Assembly: GCA_014871385.1 (NCBI GenBank)
Contig: CM026429.1
Span: forward strand, 9,887,640-9,951,639
DNA length: 64,000 nt
DNA from: Ceratodon purpureus
Taxonomy: Eukaryota > Streptophyta > Bryopsida > Pseudoditrichales > Ditrichaceae
Reading direction: 5' to 3'
In this document: positions 1 through 9,854 of the stretch, in pieces
Layout: every line of letters begins with the position of its first letter
Position numbering within the stretch: the first letter of the stretch is position 1
Notes under the pieces: generated by a model
What the model saw: the letters and a program-made list of their open reading frames with translations, nothing else
Databases searched by the model: none
What the model was told of the DNA's origin: nothing
Program-made: the position numbers and the translations under genes

Positions 1-844
1 CACTCCACGTGGAGCTTCTACGGAATTGCTCCTCATGCCCGACGATTCTCGCCCCGCTGGCTTTTTCTCAGGGCGGGTTTTTGGGGCAAGGGGGTCTTCT
101 TTGGTCTAAAAAACGCTGGTTTGAAGCTCCGTCTCGCATCATGGATGTCTACTTTTTCAGCATCTAGAATTTACTTCTGCAACAAATTTATTACCCGTTT
201 TTACAGTTTTGCACGTTTACTTGAAGCTGAATATGTTCTTTCTCAAAGCGGGTGCACAGCCATGTGTCTTTGAGAAGAGGCACCGTGAGCAAGCTCTACA
301 AGCGGAGAGTAGTTGGCCAGGTGGCTTACAAGGCTGACAGCGTGGAGTTGACAACAAACATGCGCAATGTCCTCACCTATGTCCAATTTAGGTAGTTTTG
401 CAAAGATGCATTATAAAATGCAATTAATATGAATATTTAGAACTTGATGTATGAATAAAAATTATACATTTTGAATTTTAGATTCTATCTATACGGTTAG
501 ATCTATGACTACTATTACTAATCTTATTTATTAATCTTGAAACATAAAATAAAAAATTAGTTTGTATTTCATTTACGAATAAGATATTGATAATAAGTAG
601 ATGGAATTTGTTGTGATGGATCATAATGTAGTACTTTAGTTGTAGTGATTGTTTAGGAGTCTGAGCGTAGTGCCTCACCCCACCCATTCACCTTCCAAAA
701 CCAAGACAGACCGGAGGAGTAAGACTAGAACGTGATGCTAGTATATGCTAGTTTTTACTAGACAGCTCAACCTTACCGACATTCAAATTTTGTATTAAAA
801 ATATTATATAACGAAAGTACTACGACAATTTTCCACGGTAATAG
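1..844. other. Unassigned left edge, no recognisable gene
   Basis: Frame 1 of the plus strand is open from base 1 to about 263, but its translation resembles nothing I know. From about 380 the sequence becomes AT-rich. I looked for a copy of the 311-bp LTR found at 3747-4057 and saw none, so the 5' LTR of the downstream retrotransposon is not here. Confidence 0.4.
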
Positions 845-960
845 GCTCCGCATTATAGACCCCGGCGGTCAATTTTGCAACCCCGGCGGCAAAAAATTCT
901 GCTCACTTTTGAACCCCGGCGGTGAAATTCTCTGCTCTCTGCTCACTGCTCACTGCTCAC
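845..960. repeat. Short GC-rich and CTCACTG repeats at a retroelement breakpoint
   Basis: Three copies of the motif ACCCCGGCGG occur between 858 and 925, spaced about 20 and 33 bases apart. They are followed by a run of CTGCTCT/CTGCTCACT units up to about 960. Recognisable reverse-transcriptase homology starts only a few bases later, so this micro-repeat tract sits exactly where the Ty3/gypsy element is truncated. Confidence 0.6.
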
Positions 961-3735
961 CGCTGCCACAGTAGCATCGCTGAGCATTTGGGTAAGGGAT
1001 GGATTCGTCGATCCAAATCTCCCGTATCAGCCCCTATAGTTTTTGCCAAGAAAAAGGATGGATCTATAAGGGTGTGTATTGATTATCGAAACCTCAATAA
1101 AGTGACCATAAAAAATCGTTATCCTCTTCCACTTATCCCAGAGTTAACGGACCGATTAGTGGGAGCAAAAATTTTCACAAAATTGGATGTAAGAACAGCA
1201 TATCATCGTATAAGGATGGCACCGGGCCACGAATATAAGACTGCTTTTAAGACCCGTTATGGGTTGTTCGAATACCTAGTAATGCCTTTTGGTCTTACAA
1301 ACGCTCCAGCACAATTTCAATCTCATATGCAGAGTATCTTTTCGGATCTATTGGACATTTCAGTTGTCATTTATTTAGATGATATTTTAATATTTTCAAA
1401 AAATATGGACGATCATCAAAAAGTAGTACGAGATGTTCTCCAACGACTTTATGAACATGGGCTCTATGTTAAAGCTTCCAAGTGCCAGTTTCACTGTCAA
1501 TCAGTGGAATTTTTAGGAATGGTTGTCTCATCACATGGGTTAGAAATGTGTGCAGATAAAGTACAAATTATTAAAGATTGGCCAATACCGAAAAATTTAA
1601 AAGAAGTTCAGTCATTTTTGGGATTCGCAAATTTTTATCGTCGTTTCATACCCAATTATTCACGTATAGCAATTCCTCTTATAACTTTAACTCGTAAAGA
1701 TCAACCATTTTATTGGAATTCTGAAGCCGATAATGCTTTTAATGATCTCCGGGTAAGATTTTGTCGAGCACCAGTATTATTGCATCCAGATTTCGAACGA
1801 CCCTTCATTATTGAAACTGATGCATCCGATTTTGCTATAGGCGGAATTCTTTCTCAACATGGCGATGACGGCCATCTACATCCCTGTGCATATAGAAGTT
1901 CCAAAATGTCTCCAGCTGAACAGAATTACGACATTTACGACAAAGAGCTTTTAAGTATTGTGCACGCATTTCAGGATTGGCGTGTTTATTTGGAAGGGTC
2001 ACCGCATGAGGTGAAGGTTATTTCAGACCATAAAAATCTTGAATATTTTTTAACTACCAAACACTTAAACCGACGACAAGCGCGTTGGTCAGAATTTTTA
2101 TCAGCATTTCACTTCGTTATTCAGCATCGACCAGGTTCTATGAACATGCGAGCTGATGCTCTATCTAGGCTACCTGGTGTCACTGATCAAGACTTGCAAG
2201 AACCAAGACCGTTGTTAAAATTGGCTGCTTTAGAAACTTTTGAACCAGTTTGGAGGGACGACCAAATCATGGAGCAGATTCGGCTTAAGTCAACCACAGA
2301 CCCTACAATGCGGCCTATATTAGCATATTTTGAAAATGGAGCTCACAAGGCCCCATCAGACATTCGTCATCGTTTCCAATCCTATAGCATGAATGAGGGA
2401 ATTCTGTATTTCCGTGGACTTGTTTTTGTACCAGACGACCAGGAACTTCGCCGTCAAATTCTCAGATCACGACACGATTCTCCAAGTGCAGGTCATCAAG
2501 GTCGTGCTAAAACATTAGATTTGGTAGCAAGAAGGTTTTATTGGCCATCACTTCGAGGATATGTCCATCGATACGTCGACGGATGTGATTTATGCCAACG
2601 CTCAAAACCTTCTCGACATGCACCGTATGGGTTACTGCAACCTATTCCAGCAGCTAACGCACCTTGGAAACGCATTTCAGCAGATTTTATAGTAAAATTA
2701 CCTCCAAGTAATGGTTATGATGCAATACTAGTAGTGGTGGATAAAAACACGAAACTGGCTCATTTCATAGCTACTACGGAGAAAGTTGATTCTATTGGAA
2801 CTGCAAACCTCTACCTTCATCATGTTTGGAAACACCACGGTTTACCTGATGAAATCATTTCCGACCGTGGACCGGTTTTTGTTTCTAAATTCACAAGGAG
2901 ACTTTATGAGCTTTTACGCATTCGACCTTGTTTGACAACGGCTTTCCATCCTCAAGCTGACGGCCAGACGGAGCGTGTCAATCAGATTCTCGAACAGTAT
3001 CTTCGCATGTTCACGACTAGGCAGCAAGATGACTGGGCGGATCTCTTGCCAATAGCAGAATTCGCCTATAATAATGCAGTTCACTCAGCCACAGGGCTAT
3101 CTCCATTTTATGCGACCTACGGATATCACCCCTCTATATCTTTTGCAACTTCAACAATATCAACAGTCCCAGCTGCGGAGGACAGAATTCGGTATCTCCA
3201 ATATATCCATGAAGAAATTAAAACTCTACTTCAAATTGCTGGAGACCAAGCAAAGAGAAAGTATGATAGCACAAAACATTTACATCACGTTTTTAAAGTG
3301 GGTGATATGGTGCTGCTTCGCCATGACCATATTTCTTTATCAGTTCCATCGAAAAAATTGACATCAAAGTTCTTAGGACCATTCCCGATTATAAGTAAAC
3401 TCTCTGACGTTGTATATGGCCTAAAGTTACCTAAGACACTACGAATTCACGATGTATTTCACATCTCGCTATTAGAAGTATATCGACAGGACACCATTCC
3501 CGGGCGAAAACAACAACCACCTCCACCCATTATAACAGCCGATGGTGAAATTGAGTGGGAAGTGGATAAGGTACTCGCTTCAAGACGGTTTGGACGATGG
3601 AGAAAACTACAATATCTTGTTTCATGGACTGGATATGGATCGGAACAAAACTCTTGGGAACCTGCCTCAAACTTACAAAATGCCCCTCTTGCAATAAAGG
3701 ATTTTCACCGACGTCATCCCACGGCACCCACATAA
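922..3735 (+). CDS. Ty3/gypsy pol fragment: RT-RNase H-integrase-chromodomain
   Basis: This 937-codon open frame encodes the enzymes that copy and integrate a retrotransposon. The reverse transcriptase starts near residue 20 and carries the YLDD active site at residues 151-154. RNase H follows, with the ETDASD motif near 298 and a later DHKNLEYF block. The integrase zinc region has an H-x-H/C-x2-C pattern at about 525-565. The integrase core shows D near 589, D near 649 in SDRGPVF and E near 685 in GQTERVNQ, giving a D,D,E catalytic set. A chromodomain with the YLVSWTGY core fills about 876-930. The first 18 or so codons derive from the repeat tract upstream and are not RT, so the annotated ATG is not biological. 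A full chromovirus polyprotein would be some 400-600 residues longer at the N-terminus. By eye the RNase H and RT blocks look as similar to fungal chromoviruses as to flowering-plant ones. Confidence 0.92.
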   Translation: MKFSALCSLLTAHRCHSSIAEHLGKGWIRRSKSPVSAPIVFAKKKDGSIRVCIDYRNLNKVTIKNRYPLPLIPELTDRLVGAKIFTKLDVRTAYHRIRMAPGHEYKTAFKTRYGLFEYLVMPFGLTNAPAQFQSHMQSIFSDLLDISVVIYLDDILIFSKNMDDHQKVVRDVLQRLYEHGLYVKASKCQFHCQSVEFLGMVVSSHGLEMCADKVQIIKDWPIPKNLKEVQSFLGFANFYRRFIPNYSRIAIPLITLTRKDQPFYWNSEADNAFNDLRVRFCRAPVLLHPDFERPFIIETDASDFAIGGILSQHGDDGHLHPCAYRSSKMSPAEQNYDIYDKELLSIVHAFQDWRVYLEGSPHEVKVISDHKNLEYFLTTKHLNRRQARWSEFLSAFHFVIQHRPGSMNMRADALSRLPGVTDQDLQEPRPLLKLAALETFEPVWRDDQIMEQIRLKSTTDPTMRPILAYFENGAHKAPSDIRHRFQSYSMNEGILYFRGLVFVPDDQELRRQILRSRHDSPSAGHQGRAKTLDLVARRFYWPSLRGYVHRYVDGCDLCQRSKPSRHAPYGLLQPIPAANAPWKRISADFIVKLPPSNGYDAILVVVDKNTKLAHFIATTEKVDSIGTANLYLHHVWKHHGLPDEIISDRGPVFVSKFTRRLYELLRIRPCLTTAFHPQADGQTERVNQILEQYLRMFTTRQQDDWADLLPIAEFAYNNAVHSATGLSPFYATYGYHPSISFATSTISTVPAAEDRIRYLQYIHEEIKTLLQIAGDQAKRKYDSTKHLHHVFKVGDMVLLRHDHISLSVPSKKLTSKFLGPFPIISKLSDVVYGLKLPKTLRIHDVFHISLLEVYRQDTIPGRKQQPPPPIITADGEIEWEVDKVLASRRFGRWRKLQYLVSWTGYGSEQNSWEPASNLQNAPLAIKDFHRRHPTAPT

Positions 3736-4057
3736 GGAGGGGGTAATGTTACGACTCCAAGTCGTAACAGCTGGACTGCATGGTGACGAGGCTGGAAGTA
3801 GATTCAGCGGTTACATTGAAAGTAGCAGTTACTGATAGTTAGGTTCACCATCATCTCTTCGGTTCTGTATAAATCTTCTTCTGCATGAGTCATTATCATG
3901 CAACCTCTTGTAATACAAAGAGTCTGAAGGTCTACTTCCTTATGTCCGGGTGAACTTGTTTCCTGTGTCGATTGCCATGCATGTGACTTGGTTTGATTGA
4001 GTCCTGAAGCATCGACAGAGAAGCTTAGACTTTGCAAGTTATAGCTGGTCCGTAACA
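960..4057 (+). mobile_element. 5'-truncated Ty3/gypsy chromovirus with 3' LTR
   Basis: The element contains reverse transcriptase, RNase H, integrase and chromodomain in one uninterrupted frame. A purine-rich tract at 3734-3743 (probable polypurine primer) and a 311-bp LTR follow. The 5' LTR, primer-binding site, gag, protease and the first part of reverse transcriptase are missing. The order RT-RNaseH-IN identifies Ty3/gypsy, and the terminal chromodomain places it among chromoviruses. Because the surviving pol frame has no stop or frameshift, the truncation looks recent on the sequence evidence. The true left boundary is inferred from where protein similarity begins. Confidence 0.9.
3747..4057 (+). 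repeat. 3' LTR of the Ty3/gypsy element (311 bp)
   Basis: The LTR begins TGTTACG right after the polypurine-like tract and ends CGTAACA, a perfect 7-bp terminal inverted repeat in the usual TG...CA form. A TATAAAT-like box lies near 3868, as expected for the LTR promoter. Only one LTR is visible, so a target-site duplication cannot be tested here. Confidence 0.8.
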
Positions 4058-4555
4058 GTTGCTACATGTTTTTTTTGTTCTGCTATAGCCTCGAACATCT
4101 CAATATAAGTAATCGACACTATAGAAATACATGCCAAGATGGCTCTATCTTCCAATGCGGTGGCTCTTCTTTCTGCTATAGCCCCGACCATCTCGATATG
4201 TTGGTCCAATATTAAAAGATATGACTTTGAATAGTCCACTAATGGGTGGGACCTGACTCTTGGTTGGGATATGACTTATTGTGGTAATCTCAGAAATTTG
4301 GAGTAATGTCTTGGTTGCACATGTTGCCCTTTACCTAATGGTAAATTTTCTTCGTCACTACCTTCCACATCCACATAATAATGGATTAAATCCTCAGTAG
4401 GGCTTGTGACCTCTTCCTCTAAGATTTCAGTAATTGAAACTTCTAGTGACCTTGAAATGAACCCTTCACTAAGTTGCATTCTATTTGCTATGGCACTATT
4501 GTTTAAAGGCTAAATCCAACCTTTATATTACTTGGTGTCATTGCTTTCTGGAGTG
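4058..4555 (-). other. Possible C-terminal tail of the pogo-like element
   Basis: The minus strand has short open frames without recognised domains. A motif encoding IEM(V/F)xAIAE occurs twice, near 4090 and 4185, as an imperfect duplication about 95 bases apart. It may be the degraded C-terminal region of the neighbouring transposase, but this rests on position only. Confidence 0.3.
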
Positions 4556-5300
4556 CTAATGATACTCATTGAGCAAGATTCTCCTTCCTTGCAGTGATAC
4601 CTTTGTGTGACATGACCAGATGTCCATGTATGCTCTGAAAGTAGTCTTCAACGGTTTGAAAACAAAAACATCTAAAGGCTGAAGAGTATGTGATGGAAGA
4701 GTCAACAAATCTAAACCAGCTTCTCTAGCTTTAACAACTACCTCCAAAGTAACATGTGAATTGTGCCCATCTAAAATCATTAGATGTCTGCGGGAGGAAC
4801 TCATACCTCCTTTTTGTTGGATCGCTGCAATAAAGTGGTCTATCTACTTTGAAAATAAGAATGATGTCATCCATGCATTCCGCTCCATTGCCATAGTAGC
4901 ACCTTTCTCACACAAAGCGATGTAGCCCCTCCTTCTTTGTTTGCCTTTGAAAATGTAGAAGTTAGGAATGGATTCACCTACTGCGTTTACTATAGAAAGT
5001 TCTATTAGGCTCTCTCTTTCATTTGGAACCAACGTATGTACATTCTTACTTCCTCTTTTAGCTAGTACTTAGGCTCCGCCATTCCTAGATGCTTGTGCTC
5101 CATTCTCATCTACATTCCATATTTGATTTTATAGGTTTGTGTGTTTGGAGAAAAGGTGCGTCAAGTTTTCATAAAAACTTGTCACAAGTTCTCTGGGCAA
5201 AGACCTTTTTCTCTACTCATCTCTAAACCTAAGGAAGTTCTTAAACTGAATTGAGGATGTCTAATTTCCACCACTTCATCCAGCTTAGCCCTAACACAAC
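4556..5300 (-). pseudogene. Decayed pogo/Tigger-like DDE transposase
   Basis: On the minus strand one frame from about 5165 to 4844 reads through a block with WNVDENG (first catalytic Asp, near 5113), VPNERESL and FYIFKGKQRRRG. A second block at 4804-4556 contains LMILDGHNSH (second Asp) and LQPLDVFVFKPLK (third Asp). This is the layout of the DDE_1 superfamily endonuclease used by pogo and Tigger transposons and shared with CENP-B-derived proteins. In-frame stops at about 5137 and 5071 and a break near 4840 show that it is dead. The helix-turn-helix DNA-binding half is not recognisable upstream. Confidence 0.8.
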
Positions 5301-6720
5301 ATTTTTGAAAGGTATTACTCTTTCTTGTATCATCTGGGCGACCTTCAACTTCAGGTGCATGGGACTCAATGGACGGCCTAATGCCGACATATCTTCTAGG
5401 TATTTTACAAGTGCCTAATCCTCTTCCTCTATGAGTATATGTTGTGGCTTTATTTTCCTTGATCTAACATTTCCTTCATAGTGGCTTTCAAAGATGTTCT
5501 TGGTATATTATAGGACTCATATACTTGATTGTTTGCAACCCCATCGTCCAAAGCCTAGAATGCAAGCTGGAGTTGATTGTTTGTCTAAGATCTCCTTTTC
5601 TTCTTTGTAAAATTTTGACATTTTGTATGTGGCAGCATATTCTCTTCAATGGATTGTGGTTGCTGCAGGTTTCTTGATTTTCTTTCTCTAGGTTGTCGAA
5701 GATATGCATGGCTTTTCTCTAGCCTCTCCACTTCTTCTATGACGTCTCTGCTCTTGTCATATCCCTTAAACCTTGATTCTACCCTCAATGCCCTTACATG
5801 ATACAAATCATGATAAACCATATCCTCCGGTTGTATGTCTCTCTCACTCTCTTCCGGCTCTGCAAATTTTTATGAAGGTGTGCGTTGGCAATGCTCAGAC
5901 CACTCTTCAACAGGCTTTCTTTTTTTTGCCTTGTTGCATGTTGCTCTTCTCTGTTGCTCCATCTTCTTGGTTCATCCCTTTCCAACTAGATACTTACACG
6001 TTTCCTTTCCTATGATTTTGATAAATAACACTTGTAGGAATATCTAACTGGTCTTTGCCCTCATATCCATCTATTGCAGGTAATGGACTATCAGTCTGCT
6101 TTAGTGAAGCCGTTCAATGAATACCTAGTGCTTCACTCCCTCTTTGTTCAAAAACAAATGTGCCATCATGTGCAACTCCGAGTACATACCTTGAAAGATG
6201 TGTGTCTTCATTGTTATTGCGCCATTGTTGATATTGACTATGCGTTCTAAGCTGGTCTCCAAATATGGTCTTTGAAGTGGTTGCTTGTATTGTACTAGTT
6301 TTCTTGCATCCCATTGGAAGTGCACCTCTTTGCTTCAACTCAATGTTTGCCTGAGTGTCCAAATCATCTATCCTTTATCCTTGTTGATACTCCTATAACC
6401 AGCTTCCATTTGACATTTTTATGTGCTTGCGTGCTTCATAAGATTCTCTACATTCTGCTTCATCATCCTCCTCTTCAAGGACATTGTCTACGCTTTCGAC
6501 ATAACTATCACTCTCATTTGCCCTGTCATATATGAAACTTTCGCTGCTCTCATTCATGTTGCTCTCGCTAAACATACTATTGTCCTCCTCCTTTTCTTTT
6601 CTTTTCATTCTTGCTCCTCCTTCTCTTTTCCTTTCATTCATGCTCACTCTTGAAATTTTCAAAGAAATAGTATATTTGGAAATTGCTAAGTAGATCTTCA
6701 CTAAAACTGTATCTCAACTA
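5301..6720 (-). other. Degraded minus-strand coding-like region of a transposon
   Basis: Several overlapping minus-strand frames of 60-100 codons occur (for example 5585-5821, 6114-6362 and 6393-6701), rich in charged residues. None matches a domain I recognise. The region could be the upstream part of the pogo-like element or a second decayed element. Intact genes are not supported. Confidence 0.3.
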
Positions 6721-8561
6721 CTCATCATACAAAGATTTAAATTGGCTAGACAACTACTTATGTTTGTATATTATCCATCTCAACTCTCACTAGCTGTCGT
6801 ATTTACTTCTGTAACCGCCATTCTCATAGTCCATATCTATTGATTATCAGTTAGGTGACTATCAAATTAGTTGTAGTTATTGGTTTAAACAGTTAGTGCA
6901 TAGAATTTTAAGATAGCCACCCAATTACTTATAAGCGCCAGCATTCATTATTAAACCCCGTCTCTTTTAGCCCATAACCACCATTTTATTTAGAAGACGG
7001 TTTAATGGGAGAAAAGTGACGTTTCTAGACTCATTTGGCTCCAACAATCATGGGAAAATGGCGCTCATTGGGCAATCCGCCTTACGAAAAAAATTCCAAT
7101 AAAATAACATGCAATCAAAAAAATCTTCAAAACCGTTCAAAAATAGAATTCTATGAAAAAGCTTAAATTTAATATTAATATGTGTTAAAATGGCCTTATA
7201 ATGTCATGTAATAACTAAAATTTTACAAAGAAAAGATGTCAAAAAATGCCCATGTTCCTTTTTTGTGGTATAAATTAAATAAAAATATCTTATGGTACAA
7301 TAAAATAGTCATGGCTTATTCATAGAATTTCATTTTAAATATTTTGATTCTTTAAGAATTGTCTTATATTATATTCAATCAAAAAACCACTTTCAATCGA
7401 GCTATGTTTTCAAAGTAACTTTATTGACAACCCAAACTAATTCCAAATTTTGGTGTATCTTGTGCCTAGTGTATGGCCTACCATCCAGTGACAAAAGCAG
7501 GCCGGCACTTCATGATTCGATTCCCATCTTTTGTACCTGGACTCATCTGAGAAAATTCTGTCTGTGATCCGATTTCTGCTCACCAACACTCCGCATTGTT
7601 GTTCAAACTCCTCAAAGACCAAGCAAGCAAACTACTCTTCCTCCCCATGGCAACACAGAACAAAAAATACAGCAATACACTAACGCCCACTTCACATCAT
7701 AGGCAACAGCAGGCAGAAGCTGTGGATTCTGGAAGAGTGGAAGTGCATTTATAATATGGAACATCATTTTAAAGTACATGGCTGAGACAAAACAAAAATA
7801 CTTTGAGAGAGCATAATATAGAAAGCCCAAATTTCAGGGAGTACCTGGTAAATATGATTTCTTTTCATCCATGATGAAGACAATGTCTTTGCCATTAGTG
7901 TGAAGGCACAAGAGGCAATTTCAGCTCCGTGAACCAATTATCTTCAAGGAAATGTGCAATCTCTCCCAAGTCTGAAGTGGGCCTAACTTAGCCCTGATTT
8001 GCGGCACATCAACCCAAGGAATTGGTACTGTCGGTAAGTTACTCTGCAGACAGTGGAAAGGTACACGTTTTCCTTCGAACACAAGTATTTCGGCTGCCTT
8101 GCCTTGCCTTGATCATCACGTTGCTTGCAGGATGATATGTGATGGTTTCTAGATATTTGTCCAAGTTGTGATTAGCAATTTGAGTCTAGAGCTTTCTCAC
8201 TTCATTTCTCACATGGGCATGTATATCCTTCAGGTCAGGTCAGGTTCTCTTCGGTGAACTCATTTCACGACAATTTGGGAGCTTGTTGAGTTTGGGTTTA
8301 AGAGGTAGGTTCTTGCTGTGAAGACCAATTTGTAACTACCGTCGTTAGGAACACTTGTTGGTTTTGCTAGCAATGATTGCGTTGTAGTGATTGACGAGCT
8401 AGACTGTTGGTATTTGTGATCTCTTAGGAAAACTGTTACTTTTAGGTCGTTTGTGGAGAGTGATAGTTTGGCCAATATGGTTGTTGTTATTTTTGCAGAG
8501 TGTGATCATCAACCAATCAATTCTTGTAATAGGTGCTTTCTCTCTGTGAATTCAGCAGACC
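6721..8561. other. Intergenic; 5' region of the F-box gene at its right end
   Basis: From 6721 to 7430 the sequence is AT-rich with nothing recognised. The interval 7850-8561 is less AT-rich and probably holds the promoter and leader of the F-box gene. A pyrimidine-rich tract ending in TTTTTGCAG at about 8499 could be the acceptor of a 5' UTR intron, but no donor was fixed. Confidence 0.35.
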
Positions 8562-9854
8562 ATGGCTCTGGAGATGGAAGAGGAGGCTGAGAGGGTGAGC
8601 AGAGACGAGGAGGGTACGTTCGTGTGGTCCGAATTGCCCAAGGATGTGCAACACAAGGTGCTCAGCTGCTTGCCAATTCAGGATTTGTGCCAAATGCGAT
8701 GCGTGTGCAAGCAATGGCGCGACGTGATCCACCGACGTGAGTTTCGCAGTATGTATGACATAGTGAACAGTGGGTCACAGAACCCTAGCCCTGTGATATG
8801 TTACATGGAGTCGTCTTATCCGATTCGTCTCGAATGGGCTGCTTACGATTACGCTGGAAGGACGTGGAAGAAGATGAACAGCTTTCCTTCTCTACCTCAG
8901 AGTATCCTTACCCAGCTCAGTGTTCGTCGTCACTACAGTTTATCTTCAGTAGGAGGACTTCTATGTTTGTACTTCTGGAAGGAAGAGAAAAGCCCGAAGG
9001 GATATCGAAATTATGCCCATAATGCACCACCGGGTGTGAGTTCGTGGACAGTGTGGCATCCTTTTCGGAACAAATGGAAGAGGCTGCCCCCCTGCAAGCA
9101 CAGAGTGAGCGACAGAGCCCCTCTCTTCGTGCATGCTTTTGTCTCGGATGAACAAGCGAAGACTTACAAGATCTTGATGGCTCATCACCCTAAGAGCCAC
9201 CGGTACCAATTCGATGAGGGGGACCCTGACCGAAGATTGGTGACCGAGATCTATGATTCTGCAACTGGAGTTTGGACCGATGGAGCTGAATTTTCTGAGT
9301 TTTCCCAAGGCTTTCGAACGTATCCGCAAGCCGGGCTGATTAGGAGAGGCGTGCGTTGCAATGACATGATCTACTTCTTGACTGGGGGATACACTTCAAT
9401 AGGCCAGAATGCGCTCTTGTCTTACGACATCAAAAACGATCGATGGCACGAGGAGAGCTACAGCACTCGCTATCCAATTTTCGAGTGGGACGGTCGTCTG
9501 ATGTCAATCACATTGCGAACCTCTGAACCTGATGAGTGGAACAGGATGCTTAGAACATATTCCTTCGTCGAAATGAACCCTGATACGAGAAGGTGGGAGG
9601 ATACCGGGATCGAGATACCTTGGAATAAGATACTAATCAAGTTTCGAAATATGGACAGTCTCGCAATAGTTGCTAGTGGAAATGAACTTGCTTTTACTGG
9701 TAGCGCAACAGGTGGAGGCTTCAAGATTGCAGTTTATAAAAGAGCCGAAAATTATTGGAGACTTCCTCCGACTGGAGCTTTCTCTGATAAGATGGAGCGT
9801 AGTAAGGTTGAAGGATTGCTTCTGCACACGCCATTGTTGGATTGGAGACCTTGA
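8562..9854 (+). CDS. F-box protein with probable kelch-type C-terminus
   Basis: The 430-residue single-exon product should be the substrate-binding subunit of an SCF ubiquitin ligase. The F-box spans about residues 22-60 (SELPKDVQHKVLSCLPIQDL, then CKQWRDVI), which binds SKP1. The rest has repeated strand-and-turn patterns such as YDSATGVWTDG, YDIKNDRWHEES and MNPDTRRWEDTG, typical of the kelch-like beta propellers of plant F-box proteins, though I cannot count blades with confidence. The chosen ATG lies in a good context (ACCATGGCT) and directly precedes the F-box. The TGA at 9852-9854 closes the frame with no sign of decay. The target protein cannot be read from the sequence. Confidence 0.88.
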   Translation: MALEMEEEAERVSRDEEGTFVWSELPKDVQHKVLSCLPIQDLCQMRCVCKQWRDVIHRREFRSMYDIVNSGSQNPSPVICYMESSYPIRLEWAAYDYAGRTWKKMNSFPSLPQSILTQLSVRRHYSLSSVGGLLCLYFWKEEKSPKGYRNYAHNAPPGVSSWTVWHPFRNKWKRLPPCKHRVSDRAPLFVHAFVSDEQAKTYKILMAHHPKSHRYQFDEGDPDRRLVTEIYDSATGVWTDGAEFSEFSQGFRTYPQAGLIRRGVRCNDMIYFLTGGYTSIGQNALLSYDIKNDRWHEESYSTRYPIFEWDGRLMSITLRTSEPDEWNRMLRTYSFVEMNPDTRRWEDTGIEIPWNKILIKFRNMDSLAIVASGNELAFTGSATGGGFKIAVYKRAENYWRLPPTGAFSDKMERSKVEGLLLHTPLLDWRP

